Made by a program: the position numbers and the translations under genes. The notes beneath the pieces are model-generated. The model searched no databases, had not been told where the DNA came from, and worked only from the letters and a program-made list of their open reading frames with translations. From Gemmatimonadota bacterium (GTDB lineage Bacteria > JBHIER01 > G020348925), in NCBI GenBank assembly GCA_020348925.1, contig CP070758.1:3263260-3327259 (forward strand): 64,000 nt of DNA. Direction: 5' to 3'. Each line of letters opens with the position of its first letter. Within the stretch, counting starts at the first letter, position 1. Of the stretch, positions 27,866 through 37,441 are shown piece by piece.

Positions 27866-28921
27866 ATGAAAAGACTTCTTCTTATCATGGTATTGGGAGC
27901 GGTCCTCATGGTCTGCTCGTCCGAGGTCTATGCCCAAAGCGAGGCAGCGGTTCTGTACCTCATGATCAAACCGGGTGCTCGGGCCGCGGGATCTGGAGAG
28001 GCCTTTGTCGCTACGGCCGATGATGCCTGGGCAACCTACTATAATCCGGCGGGTTTGGGTTTTCAGAAAGGAAAAGTATTTGGAATGTCTCATACGAATT
28101 GGCTGCCTGCCTTCGCCAACGACCTCTATCATGAATTTTTCGCCTACGCCTGGGAGCAGGAGGGTTGGGGTAATTTTGGCGTGAGCGCTATTTACATGTC
28201 GTACGGTGAACAGGTGAGGACGAGCGAAGTCGGAGATATCTTGGGGACCTTTCGCTCATTTGATACGGCGGTCGGACTCTCGTACGGAGCGCTCCTGTCG
28301 GATCGGTCATCGGCGGGCGTCACGATGAAGATTCTTTACAGTCGTTTGGCTCCCGAGGGGACGGGGGGCGAGAAGGGTTCCGGCACCGGGACGTCCTACG
28401 CCATCGATTTGGGTTTTCTGAAAAAAAAGTTTCTGCTCAGCGGCCTCTCCTTGGGGATTGCGCTTCAGAATGTCGGACCGTCCATTGCTTACATCGACGC
28501 CGAACAGGCTGATCCGTTGCCCCAGAATTTAAAAATCGGATTTGCCTATGAAATCTTCAAGACCGAATATAACAGCCTCATCCTGTCGGCCGATTTCAGC
28601 AAGATACTGGTCAAGAAAGAGGAGGATAAAGCCGATGTCTTCTACAAAGCACTCCTTACCTCCTGGTTTGATAAACCCTTTAAAACCGAAATGGACGAAG
28701 TGATCGAAAATATCGGTTTCGAGTATTGGTACGGATCCTGGGTCGCATTGAGAGCGGGATTCTTCCGGGATACCTATTATAATACAGGAGAGGGGAAGCC
28801 CTATTTAACCTTTGGGGCAGGGCTGAAATACAGCATGTTCGTCTTCGACGCCGCTTTCATACCGGCACCGGATTCTCCCCTGGCCGACAATACCCGTTTT
28901 TCATTGAGCATCAGATTCTGA
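27866..28921 (+). CDS. porV: PorV/PorQ-family outer membrane protein of T9SS
   Basis: 351 residues from ATG 27866, preceded by GAAGGAGGT at a good distance. It has a signal peptide ending near VYAQS and the PorV/PorQ signature GARAAGSGEAFVATADDAWATYYNPAGL, then alternating beta strands of a FadL-like barrel. PorV shuttles cargo from the T9SS translocon to the PorU attachment complex. The gene lies about 70 bases after porU and is probably in the same operon. PorV and PorQ are hard to separate by eye; pairing with PorU favours PorV. The core T9SS components (PorK, L, M, N, SprA) are not in this window. Confidence 0.85.
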   Translation: MKRLLLIMVLGAVLMVCSSEVYAQSEAAVLYLMIKPGARAAGSGEAFVATADDAWATYYNPAGLGFQKGKVFGMSHTNWLPAFANDLYHEFFAYAWEQEGWGNFGVSAIYMSYGEQVRTSEVGDILGTFRSFDTAVGLSYGALLSDRSSAGVTMKILYSRLAPEGTGGEKGSGTGTSYAIDLGFLKKKFLLSGLSLGIALQNVGPSIAYIDAEQADPLPQNLKIGFAYEIFKTEYNSLILSADFSKILVKKEEDKADVFYKALLTSWFDKPFKTEMDEVIENIGFEYWYGSWVALRAGFFRDTYYNTGEGKPYLTFGAGLKYSMFVFDAAFIPAPDSPLADNTRFSLSIRF

Positions 28922-28992
28922 TGGAGATGGCCAAGTGAGGACGCTTGATGTAGGAAATGATGCTGCAGAGATTCAATAGAAGGGAAGGGCAC

Positions 28993-31900
28993 ATGGCTTT
29001 CAAACGACTGGCATCTGTCATACTCTCCGTCGGGATCAGCCTCCTGAGTTCCACCGGCGTCAAGGGAGACGGGCAAGGCGATGACTCTGGGAAGCTCCAT
29101 GCACTCCGGAAGAGCGGTGTCTCGACGTCAAACCTTTTGGGGTTGAACCGGCAGGGACCCGGACGTCTCCCCAAAGTGTTCGCTTCGGAGGAATCCGACA
29201 CCATAAGACTCTTGGCCTTGCGGATTGAATTCCAGCCGGACAGCAGCGATCCTGAAATCACCGGAGATGGTACCTTCGATCTTTCCACGGATTCTGAGGC
29301 CGAGATCGATCCGCCGCCTCATGATTACGACTACTTCGAACGCCATTTGCGATTCTTGAAGAATTACTACGATGCCGTGTCTCACGGAAGATTGATTCTT
29401 GCGTACGATCTCTTTCCGCAGGAAGCCGAAGCTCCCTTAGTTCTTCCAGGCACCATGGCTCGTTATACCTCAGGTGCGACGGAGGCGGAGAACGACAGTC
29501 TCTTGGCCGTCTTCTTCCGCGACGCCATTCAATTGGCCGACTCGTCCCTTCAGGAATTGACCTTCTCCTCGTACAACAGCTTTCTCGTCTTTCACGCAGG
29601 GGTAGGGCGCGAGAGCGACCTGCGGCGGGACTCCAAAAAAGATATTCCTTCAGCCTTTTACAATTTCGATGAATTCAAAAAATATTTGGCTGGCGATGCT
29701 CCTAATTATCAGGGCATTCCGTTTCAAGGCGGGTTTGTCCGGGAAGGATGGTGGTTGCCGGAGACGGAGAGTCAGGACGGATATGAACTGGGGCTCAATG
29801 GGATCGCAGCGCATCTGTTCGGGTATCAATTGGGATTGCCGAGTCTGTTCGATTCCAATACCGGTCGGTCCGGTATCGGCTTATGGGGACTCATGGATCA
29901 TGGGTTCGAGAACTATGCAAGCCGCATTCCGGCGCAGCCCTGTATCTGGTCTAAGGCTTTTCTGGGATGGGTGGCGCCTTTCGAGGTTCGGAACAGAAGG
30001 GAGGATCTCGAGATTGCAGCATGGGCCCTGAATAGCGGCAGCGCCGAAGCCGTCAAGGTGAACATCACGCCGACCGAATATTTCTTGATCGAGAATCGGC
30101 AGCGGGATGTTGACGGCGATACGACAATAACGGTCGAAGGGGGCGTCGTTGTGGCTGCCGATGATTACGATTGGGGCCTTCCCGGATCAGGACTGCTGAT
30201 CTGGCATATCGATGAGCAGGTCATTGCCGATGGGCTCTCGAGCAATGCGGTCAATGTCGATGCCACACACAAGGGCGTTGATCTCGAGGAGGCCGACGGC
30301 GTGCAGGAGATCGGGGCCAGCTACGGATGGATTTTCGGCCATGATGAGGACGCCTACTATGCCGGGAATGAATCAGCGGCGTTGGCCAACGGGATCTCCT
30401 TCACCCCGACATCGGTTCCCGACAGCAGGAGCTCTTCGGGGGCGAACAGTCATATTCACGTGACGCATATCAGCGAGTCCGGTCCTGTCATGAGTCTCAA
30501 AGTGTCCCTGGATACGTACCAGGACGGCTGGCCGCAATTCCTGGGTGCAACGATCGGTACGAATTCGCCGGTTTCTGGTGATCTGAACAATGATGGAGAT
30601 ATAGAAGTTGTGTTGGCTTCAGAGGAGGGAAAAGTTTTTGTCTGGAATCACGATGGATCGAAGTTCATCTCGAATGCTGACTCGGTATTTATGATTGATC
30701 CAAAAGGCGACACAACCTGGGTGCAAGCGGCGGTCTTCGCGGAGACCGAGGATTCCATCCTGTCTTCCCCGGCATTGGGTGATCTGGATGGGGACGGGAC
30801 TTTGGAGATTGTCGTGGCCACGGCTCAGGGTGCCGTTTATGTCTGGCATCCCCGGGATACTGATGCGGATGGACGTGCGGACATTAAAAATGGATTTCCC
30901 GTTCTCATAGAAAGTGGCATTGTGGGATCTCCGGTGCTGGCTGACGCGGGGCGGGGGGCGGAAGGTTTCGAAATCGTCATGGCCATCGAGGATGGTCTCG
31001 GCGTCGCTTTGGAGGCAGATGGGGATACGTATTGGACGGACGCGAGCCGGTGGTCTAATTCGACAACGCCTTCGGCTTCGGATCTGAATGGTGATGGATT
31101 TTCTGAAGTCGTGTTCGGATCTGACGACGGGTTCACGAAGATCTGTGATATTGATTTGATGCAACCCAGTCTGACGCTGGGTTCGAGTGATGGGCCTGTT
31201 GTTGGCTTGGCCATCGGTGATCTTGACAGAGTTGAAGGAAATGACGTCGTGACTGTTCTGCAAAATTCGATAAAAATGCATTACGATTTTGCTTCAGGCG
31301 ATGGAGACAGAGGCAACGCTGTGGACGCGCCTCTCCAGAGCCCACCGGCGTTGGGTGACCTCGATGGCGATGGTTTCTTGGAGGTCGTGGTCTCGGGATC
31401 AAACAAAATCCATGTTTTCAACTATAATGCGTCCTTTTCCCCAAATTGGCCGGTGACGGTGAATCGAGCGAGCCCGAGAGACGGCCCGTATTCTTCGGCG
31501 GCAATCGGTGACATTGATGGTGATGATGAACTCGAGGTTCTTGCCGGATCACCAGGGGGACAACTCCTGGCCTATCATCACGATGGAAGTGTGGTTGATG
31601 GTTTTCCTTTAGCCTGCGGTGGAGCGGTGCATTCGACGCCGGCTCTGTTGGATGTCGACGGTGATGGGGATGTTGAGGTGATGGTCGGAGCCGATGACGG
31701 GTACCTGTATATGTGGGACCTTCCCGGGATATACGATGTAGAAAATATACCCTGGCCCATGTATGCCCACGATGCGCAGCATACTGGGGCATATCCGGCA
31801 TCTCACCTTCCGCCGGATATTCCTGAGGAGGAATTGCTCTCGGAGGCATCGGTCTACAACTTTCCCAATCCGACGGAGGGGAATTCGACATTGATCCGAT

Positions 31901-32115
31901 ATCGACTGGGCCGTGAGGCATCGGTCACGATTAAAATTTTCAATCTCGCTGGGGAACTGGTGGACGAATTCACAGGACCCGGTTCCGCGCATACCGAAAA
32001 CGAGGTGCGCTGGGATCTCACCGACTTTGCCTCAGGGGTATACATCTGCCGGGTTGAGGCGAGCGGTTCCCAGGGGACAGAGGCGGCTTTCTGTAAAATA
32101 GCCGTGACGAAATAA
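28993..32115 (+). CDS. M6-like pseudoprotease with FG-GAP repeats, T9SS cargo
   Basis: 1040 residues; ATG 28993 follows GAAGGGAAGGG and opens a signal peptide. Residues about 50-500 resemble the M6 (immune inhibitor A) domain, including the GSGLLIWHIDEQVI segment. The active-site region reads AAHLFGYQLGLPSLFD where catalytic members have AHExGHxLGLPDLYD, so the Glu and second His are Leu275 and Tyr278; zinc catalysis is not expected. Several FG-GAP/VCBS-type repeats (GDLDGDGTLEIVVA, GDLDGDGFLEVVVSG, GDIDGDDELEVLAG) probably form a beta-propeller. The tail begins YNFPNPTEGN and is a T9SS sorting domain. A surface binding protein is more likely than a protease. Confidence 0.82.
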   Translation: MAFKRLASVILSVGISLLSSTGVKGDGQGDDSGKLHALRKSGVSTSNLLGLNRQGPGRLPKVFASEESDTIRLLALRIEFQPDSSDPEITGDGTFDLSTDSEAEIDPPPHDYDYFERHLRFLKNYYDAVSHGRLILAYDLFPQEAEAPLVLPGTMARYTSGATEAENDSLLAVFFRDAIQLADSSLQELTFSSYNSFLVFHAGVGRESDLRRDSKKDIPSAFYNFDEFKKYLAGDAPNYQGIPFQGGFVREGWWLPETESQDGYELGLNGIAAHLFGYQLGLPSLFDSNTGRSGIGLWGLMDHGFENYASRIPAQPCIWSKAFLGWVAPFEVRNRREDLEIAAWALNSGSAEAVKVNITPTEYFLIENRQRDVDGDTTITVEGGVVVAADDYDWGLPGSGLLIWHIDEQVIADGLSSNAVNVDATHKGVDLEEADGVQEIGASYGWIFGHDEDAYYAGNESAALANGISFTPTSVPDSRSSSGANSHIHVTHISESGPVMSLKVSLDTYQDGWPQFLGATIGTNSPVSGDLNNDGDIEVVLASEEGKVFVWNHDGSKFISNADSVFMIDPKGDTTWVQAAVFAETEDSILSSPALGDLDGDGTLEIVVATAQGAVYVWHPRDTDADGRADIKNGFPVLIESGIVGSPVLADAGRGAEGFEIVMAIEDGLGVALEADGDTYWTDASRWSNSTTPSASDLNGDGFSEVVFGSDDGFTKICDIDLMQPSLTLGSSDGPVVGLAIGDLDRVEGNDVVTVLQNSIKMHYDFASGDGDRGNAVDAPLQSPPALGDLDGDGFLEVVVSGSNKIHVFNYNASFSPNWPVTVNRASPRDGPYSSAAIGDIDGDDELEVLAGSPGGQLLAYHHDGSVVDGFPLACGGAVHSTPALLDVDGDGDVEVMVGADDGYLYMWDLPGIYDVENIPWPMYAHDAQHTGAYPASHLPPDIPEEELLSEASVYNFPNPTEGNSTLIRYRLGREASVTIKIFNLAGELVDEFTGPGSAHTENEVRWDLTDFASGVYICRVEASGSQGTEAAFCKIAVTK

Positions 32116-32124
32116 GGAACAGAC

Positions 32125-35100
32125 ATGCGTCGAATAGGCTTTCAAGGAGCGAAACTCATACTTCTGACTGTCGGAGTGATGTGCGCATTGCAGCTGCAAG
32201 CTCACGGATACAACCACCCGGAGTTGAACTGGCGGACTTTTGAGACCGAGCACTTTCTCATCCACTACCATGAGGGGGTGGAGCGCACGGCGGGGAAAGC
32301 GGCCCAGATTGCCGAGGAAATTTACGGCCCGGTGACCTCCCTGTACGACTATGAGTTTGAGGACAAAATACATCTCATCTTTCGCGATGATGATGACTAC
32401 GCCAACGGAATTACGTATTACTACGATCACAAAATCGTCATCTGGGCGACGAGCATGGATTACGAATTGCGCGGCACGAGCGATTGGCTGTGGAACGTGA
32501 TCACCCATGAGTTCACCCATATGGTCAGCCTGAATGCTGCGCGAAAAATCTATCGTCAGATTCCGGCCTTCTATTTTCAGTATATCGATTATCAAGAAGA
32601 GAAGCGACCCGATGTGTTCATCGGTTATCCCAATCGTCTCGTCTCGTATCCCTTTGCCATGACGGTCGTACCCATGTGGTTCGCCGAGGGGATGGCCCAG
32701 TGTCAGGCTCCGAGTTGCAGTTACGATTGCTGGGATTCCCATCGGGATATGATCCTGCGCATGGCCGTTCTCGAGGGGAACATGCTCAGCTACGACGAAA
32801 TGTGTGTTTTCGGGAAATCGGGTCTGGGGAACGAACAGGTGTACGATCACGGTTACGGATTGGCACGGTATATTCTCGACGCCTACGGTCCTGAAAGCCT
32901 GGGGAAAATATGTCGGGCGATGAGGCCGTTGCACCGCATTAATTTCGACGGAGCGACAAAGCGGGTCCTGGGGAAAACGGGGGAGGACCTGTACCAAGAG
33001 TGGGTCGTCAAAATGAGGGACACGTATGAAGCCGTCAGGCGGGAGCGCGGTGAGCCTCAGATCGAAGGGGAGATGCTCACGACGACGGACGATGGCTACC
33101 TGAATATTCATCCCTGTTGGTCGCCGGACGGCAAGTCACTGGTCTATCTGTCCAACAGAGGCAGTGACTACAGTGCTCTCGGTCTGTATCTGCTCACGTT
33201 TCCCGACAGGCACGCCCAAAAAATTACTGGTGGTATCAGCTCTCCACCATCGTGGTCGTCGGACGGTACGGAGATCGTGTACTCCAAGCGGAACCGCCCG
33301 AACAGGCACGGCTCCCGTTTCAACGACCTCTACATATATACTATTGGAGAACGCAGACAGAAGAGAATTAGCCGCGATCTTCGGGCCAAGGATCCCGCCT
33401 TCTCGGCCGATGGAAGACAGATTGTGTTTGTGTCCAACAGCGATGGGAGCAATAACTTGGGGATAATGAACGTTGATGGGTCTGACATACGATATATAAC
33501 CAATAGTGATGATGGCACCCAGTACTACAATCCGCAGTGGTCCCCGGATGGCCAACGGATCGTCTTTTCAGAATCGAAGGGGACCCACAGGAACATTGCC
33601 ATGATCGCACCTGACGGTTCCGACTTCCGATACCTCGTCGTCTCTCCGGGTGACGATCGAGATCCCTGCTGGACGCCTGACGGAAAGGAGATCATTTTCA
33701 GTTCCGATATCGACGGCATCTTCAACCTCTATTCCTACTCCCTGGAGAACGAGCAGTTCTCTCGCCTCACCAACGTTCTGGGCGGAGCCTTCATGCCCTC
33801 TTATTCGTCCAAGAAGCAGATCTCCTACGCCTCGTACAGTTCGAAGGGTTACAGCCTTGTCGTTTTCGCGGATACGTTCGAACGTCATGAGGTGGCCTTT
33901 GCCCAGTATGATCCTTCGGAGGTCGCCGAGTGCGTTCCCAATCCCGGGGACCCGGTTGATGTGACATCCGTCTCCGAGCCTTACAAGATGACCTTTTCCA
34001 GCTTCTTCATCTATCCCCGAATTGCCGTCGATTACGGGACGCTGAAAGGCGGATTCTACTTCTCGAACGGCGATATCCTTGAGAAGCAATCGCTCTTCGC
34101 CGGGGCTCAGATGAACAGGGACAAGGATCTTGACCTCTTCATTTTGTATGAGGTGCGACAATTTGCCCCAACGCTCTTTCTTGAATTCTACAAGCAGACG
34201 AGACACGAGAAGATCGCCGGGATCGACTCGTTCTACTATGAGGACCAAGATTACCAGACCCGGTTGGTCGAGTATTTGGATCAAGAGCGCTCGTTTAATT
34301 TGAATGAAGCGAATGTCGGATTACGCCACAATCTCAATATTCTGCCCCTATTCTCCAATAATCAGGAGGTCAGTTTCACGGCACGATACAGCTCCTACGC
34401 CGGTGATTATCAGGCCATCGCAAAAAACTATGTCCATCCGGACACGGCAGAAGCCTTCGTCGATTTTTTCAAGTATACTTATTTTAAAGGTTTTGATTTT
34501 ATACTGAGCTGGAAAGACCGGTTCCTGAATGGGACATTCGATGAGGAAATTAATCCCTCGGCCGGACATAATATTGAGCTGACCTACGCGCGCCTCTATC
34601 ACAAATTCCTCGATCCCGAGAATCCCTTTAAATTGGGGACGTTTGGGATTCAATGGATCTATCGGAACTATTTCTACAATCGGCTCACCCTCGACTGGGA
34701 GCAATATATTCCGATGCCCCTGGACCGGCACACCCTCACGGCCAAACTTCGGGCCGGAATCATTCGGGCCGGGATCTTAGACGACCCGGAGATCGATGAT
34801 TTCTTCAATTTTTTCGTCGGCGCTATCGACGGATTGCGGGGCTATTCGTACTACAGCATCGAAGGCAAGAAAATGCTGCTGGGACGGTTGACGTATCGGT
34901 TTCCTATCTTCAAGAGCATGGGGAAACAACTTCTTCATCTTCATTTCGACAAGCTGTACGGGGCGGTCTTCGCTGATGCGGGGAACGCCTGGAACGGCGA
35001 TAAGCTCGATCTGTGGGAGTTCAAGAAGGATGTGGGGGCCGAACTTCGTCTGGAAACCTACTCCTTCTATACATATCCCACAAGGGTTTTCTTTCAAGCG

Positions 35101-35217
35101 GCCTACGGCTTCGATCGTATAGTGAAAGAAGAGCGGGTCAACGGGAACGTTTTACGGGACGTCATATCGGAGCCGGGATGGCGTTGTTATTTCGGCGTTC
35201 TTTTCGGATTTCTGTAG
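32125..35217 (+). CDS. HExxH peptidase-like, PD40 propeller and beta-barrel protein
   Basis: 1030 residues with a signal peptide. Residues about 30-300 contain HEFTH (His128-His132) and WFAEGMA (Glu188), the gluzincin arrangement of a zinc metallopeptidase (peptidase MA-like). From about 310 to 570 PD40/TolB-like propeller repeats recur (HPCWSPDGKSLVYLS, NPQWSPDGQRIVFS, DPCWTPDGKEIIFSSD). The C-terminal 450 residues are rich in alternating strands and end like an Omp85 barrel (YRFPIF, GAVFADAGNAW, terminal Phe-Leu). It probably sits in the outer membrane with its protease and propeller on one side. Nine bases follow the preceding stop, so it is in the same transcript as the M6-like gene. Substrate unknown. 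Confidence 0.8.
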   Translation: MRRIGFQGAKLILLTVGVMCALQLQAHGYNHPELNWRTFETEHFLIHYHEGVERTAGKAAQIAEEIYGPVTSLYDYEFEDKIHLIFRDDDDYANGITYYYDHKIVIWATSMDYELRGTSDWLWNVITHEFTHMVSLNAARKIYRQIPAFYFQYIDYQEEKRPDVFIGYPNRLVSYPFAMTVVPMWFAEGMAQCQAPSCSYDCWDSHRDMILRMAVLEGNMLSYDEMCVFGKSGLGNEQVYDHGYGLARYILDAYGPESLGKICRAMRPLHRINFDGATKRVLGKTGEDLYQEWVVKMRDTYEAVRRERGEPQIEGEMLTTTDDGYLNIHPCWSPDGKSLVYLSNRGSDYSALGLYLLTFPDRHAQKITGGISSPPSWSSDGTEIVYSKRNRPNRHGSRFNDLYIYTIGERRQKRISRDLRAKDPAFSADGRQIVFVSNSDGSNNLGIMNVDGSDIRYITNSDDGTQYYNPQWSPDGQRIVFSESKGTHRNIAMIAPDGSDFRYLVVSPGDDRDPCWTPDGKEIIFSSDIDGIFNLYSYSLENEQFSRLTNVLGGAFMPSYSSKKQISYASYSSKGYSLVVFADTFERHEVAFAQYDPSEVAECVPNPGDPVDVTSVSEPYKMTFSSFFIYPRIAVDYGTLKGGFYFSNGDILEKQSLFAGAQMNRDKDLDLFILYEVRQFAPTLFLEFYKQTRHEKIAGIDSFYYEDQDYQTRLVEYLDQERSFNLNEANVGLRHNLNILPLFSNNQEVSFTARYSSYAGDYQAIAKNYVHPDTAEAFVDFFKYTYFKGFDFILSWKDRFLNGTFDEEINPSAGHNIELTYARLYHKFLDPENPFKLGTFGIQWIYRNYFYNRLTLDWEQYIPMPLDRHTLTAKLRAGIIRAGILDDPEIDDFFNFFVGAIDGLRGYSYYSIEGKKMLLGRLTYRFPIFKSMGKQLLHLHFDKLYGAVFADAGNAWNGDKLDLWEFKKDVGAELRLETYSFYTYPTRVFFQAAYGFDRIVKEERVNGNVLRDVISEPGWRCYFGVLFGFL

Positions 35218-35234
35218 ACTGCAATTTGCGTGTC

Positions 35235-35342
35235 ATGAAAGGAGGGATCGTGGGACTGTTTTTGACTGTCATGAAGGGAGAGATCAGGGGACTCTTTTCC
35301 ACTGTAATGAAAGGGGACGTCATGCGACTTAGTATATGGACG
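35235..35342 (+). repeat. Three 36-bp direct repeats covering the translation start of a DUF5683 gene
   Basis: Units begin at 35235, 35271 and 35307, each with ATGAARGGRG. The third contains the likely ribosome site (AAAGGGG) and start codon ATG 35322; the equivalent positions in units one and two are GTG (35250) and AGG (35286). The period is exactly 36, so the reading frame is preserved. Confidence 0.75.
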
Positions 35343-36347
35343 GTTATGCTGTGCGCTGCGATAGCAGGTGGAGGTTTGACCGATACGAGCAGAGCGAACC
35401 AGACCTTCGGGCCCAGAGCGATCTATTCGCCATTTCAAGCTATCGGAGACGGTTCGGAAACGGCGGAACAGGCTTCTCTTTCCCAGGCCACCGCGGGGCA
35501 GGATACGGTGGCAGAGGAGAAGGTCGAAATCGTTGAGGTGAAGAAACCGGGCAGGGCCTTTTTCATGTCGGCGCTGGTTCCCGGCTTGGGTCAGTGGTAC
35601 GCGGAAGCGAAAATTCGGGCCGCCGTTTTTTTCGGCCTTGAAACCGCGGCGACAGCGTGGGCCATCATGGCTCAACTTTCTGGTAATGATAAGGAGGATG
35701 AGTACAAGGTCTTTGCCGACAAATATTGGGATGTTGAGAAGTATAACGATCAAAGATATGACGAGGTTCAGAATAGAGTGATTCCCCCTACGGCCGCAAG
35801 CTGGTATGGAGCGTGGAGTCAGTGGTATGAGGATAATAGCGCCTTGATCACGCTGGATGAAGAGCTGACCCACAGGTTACCGGAGATTGAGGTCGACAGA
35901 ACGTTTCGGGGCTGGGATAAAACTCATGATTACTACGAAATGATCGGGAAGTACGACCAGTTCGTTTACGGCTGGGATGATGTCTGGGGACCTCCTCTGA
36001 ATCTTTTGCCCGGGGATAGCACGTTGGCTCCGAACCATGATATAGGTATTTGGGTGTTGGCCGGAGTCGATTCTGCCCATTTTGACCCCTATATTGCTGA
36101 CGTGAAATCGGCGCACCGCGATCAATATATGAACATGCGCCACGAGGCCAACAAGGCCTTCAAACGGGCCAAGACAATGTTTGGCGTCATCCTCTTCAAC
36201 CATGTGATCAGCGCCATCGATGCGGCTCGGTCCGCCAGAAGTTACAATCTGAAACACGCCGAGAATAAGACGAGCGTGCGCTTGCGCATGAAGAAGTATG
36301 AAGGTGAGTATATCCCGCAACTTGTTCTATCACATAAATTTTACTGA
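35322..36347 (+). CDS. DUF5683-type membrane protein
   Basis: 341 residues. ATG 35322 is preferred because AAAGGGG precedes it and a signal-like segment follows. At about residue 75 the DUF5683 hallmark appears: PGRAFFMSALVPGLGQWYA, followed by a hydrophobic helix with VFFGLETAATAWAIMAQ. A long soluble stretch with many Tyr and Trp follows, and a second hydrophobic segment VILFNHVISAIDAARSA near the end. Family members are small integral membrane proteins, common in FCB bacteria, of unknown function. The next gene is a clear paralogue, so a tandem duplication is likely. Upstream in-frame ATGs belong to a 36-bp repeat array and lack ribosome sites. Confidence 0.78.
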   Translation: MRLSIWTVMLCAAIAGGGLTDTSRANQTFGPRAIYSPFQAIGDGSETAEQASLSQATAGQDTVAEEKVEIVEVKKPGRAFFMSALVPGLGQWYAEAKIRAAVFFGLETAATAWAIMAQLSGNDKEDEYKVFADKYWDVEKYNDQRYDEVQNRVIPPTAASWYGAWSQWYEDNSALITLDEELTHRLPEIEVDRTFRGWDKTHDYYEMIGKYDQFVYGWDDVWGPPLNLLPGDSTLAPNHDIGIWVLAGVDSAHFDPYIADVKSAHRDQYMNMRHEANKAFKRAKTMFGVILFNHVISAIDAARSARSYNLKHAENKTSVRLRMKKYEGEYIPQLVLSHKFY

Positions 36348-36436
36348 TCACTGTGACGGTTCTTCAGGCTTGGAGTTGGGCCCGTGCCTTTTCCGAAATC
36401 CTGCGGGATTCACTCTGTCACATTAGCTGAGGGCTT

Positions 36437-37207
36437 ATGAAAATACTATCGACAATTCTCATTGGTGTTTTTACGTTTTGTGCAGCGCACGTTTTCGGCG
36501 AAGCGAATTCGGGCTGTGATGGCCTGGCCCGAAGGACATCTGCCAAATTTCCCGCTGTGGTCGAGTGCATCTCGACCCCGGATCCTCAATCGCCATCTCT
36601 GCCCCAGGACAGGCGCGAGGCTCCCAAATCTCCGGGCAAAGCATTTTTTCTGTCTCTCCTTGTGCCGGGTTTGGGCGAATGGTACGCCGGATCGCCCCAG
36701 AAGGGAAAGATCTTTTTGGCTGCCGAGGCGGCCGTGTGGTCAAGCTTCGCAGCCTTTGAACACTATAGCGCCTGGAAAAAGAGAGATTACGAACTTTACT
36801 CCGTGGCTCACGCAAACGTTTCCCTGGAGGGGAAGGATGACGATTTTTTTAAGCATGTCGCGGCATACACTGATGTCAGGAGCTACAACGAGGATCGGTT
36901 GCACGCCAGAGAATGGAATGACGTTTACTGGGACGAAGACTTCTACCATTGGCAGTGGGACAGCCCAGAATCACGGGAAAAGTTCAACGAGGTTCGGGAT
37001 GCCAGCCGCAAGGCTCATCGGCGTGCCCTCAACATGGTCGGAGCAGCCGTGTTGAATCGGGTCATCAGTGCCATCGACGCGGTTCGGACAGCCAAGACCT
37101 TCAATAAGAAAGTTCGGGAAAATGATACCGGTTTTCACCTCGGCTTCAAAGTACGCGGTAGCATTCGAAATCCCAAAGCCCTCATTGTCCTGAATAAGAA
37201 TTTCTGA
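36437..37207 (+). CDS. DUF5683-type membrane protein, paralogue of preceding gene
   Basis: 256 residues. A signal-like N-terminus (LIGVFTFCAAHVFG) is followed by PGKAFFLSLLVPGLGEWYAG, nearly the same as in the preceding protein, a hydrophobic helix, an aromatic-rich soluble region, and near the end GAAVLNRVISAIDAVRTAKTFN, which matches VISAIDAARSARSYN of its neighbour. The two share order and spacing of these blocks but differ in length of the middle. Function unknown. It ends the secretion-associated run; a 364-bp non-coding gap separates it from mraZ. Confidence 0.75.
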   Translation: MKILSTILIGVFTFCAAHVFGEANSGCDGLARRTSAKFPAVVECISTPDPQSPSLPQDRREAPKSPGKAFFLSLLVPGLGEWYAGSPQKGKIFLAAEAAVWSSFAAFEHYSAWKKRDYELYSVAHANVSLEGKDDDFFKHVAAYTDVRSYNEDRLHAREWNDVYWDEDFYHWQWDSPESREKFNEVRDASRKAHRRALNMVGAAVLNRVISAIDAVRTAKTFNKKVRENDTGFHLGFKVRGSIRNPKALIVLNKNF

Positions 37208-37441
37208 CGGACTTCGGAGGGGGACTCCACTCTCACTATGCCCGCATCCCCCCCCAAAAAATAACGCCCCTTTGCCATCCATCCGTTCTGAAGGCGCGGA
37301 CAGATCTCGCTGGTACATTCCTGCGCATGGTGCGGGATGCGACGAGGATCTGCCAATACCTTTCATCTTGTACTCCCTCGGCATAACACATACCACATAT
37401 AGTTAAGTCCCAAAAAATTTTGGTTTTCCTTCATTTTTTCC

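Noticed and set aside
35235-35321. Earlier in-frame ATG starts for the first DUF5683 gene
   Set aside because: They belong to a 36-bp repeat array and lack a ribosome site; ATG 35322 has AAAGGGG at a proper distance.
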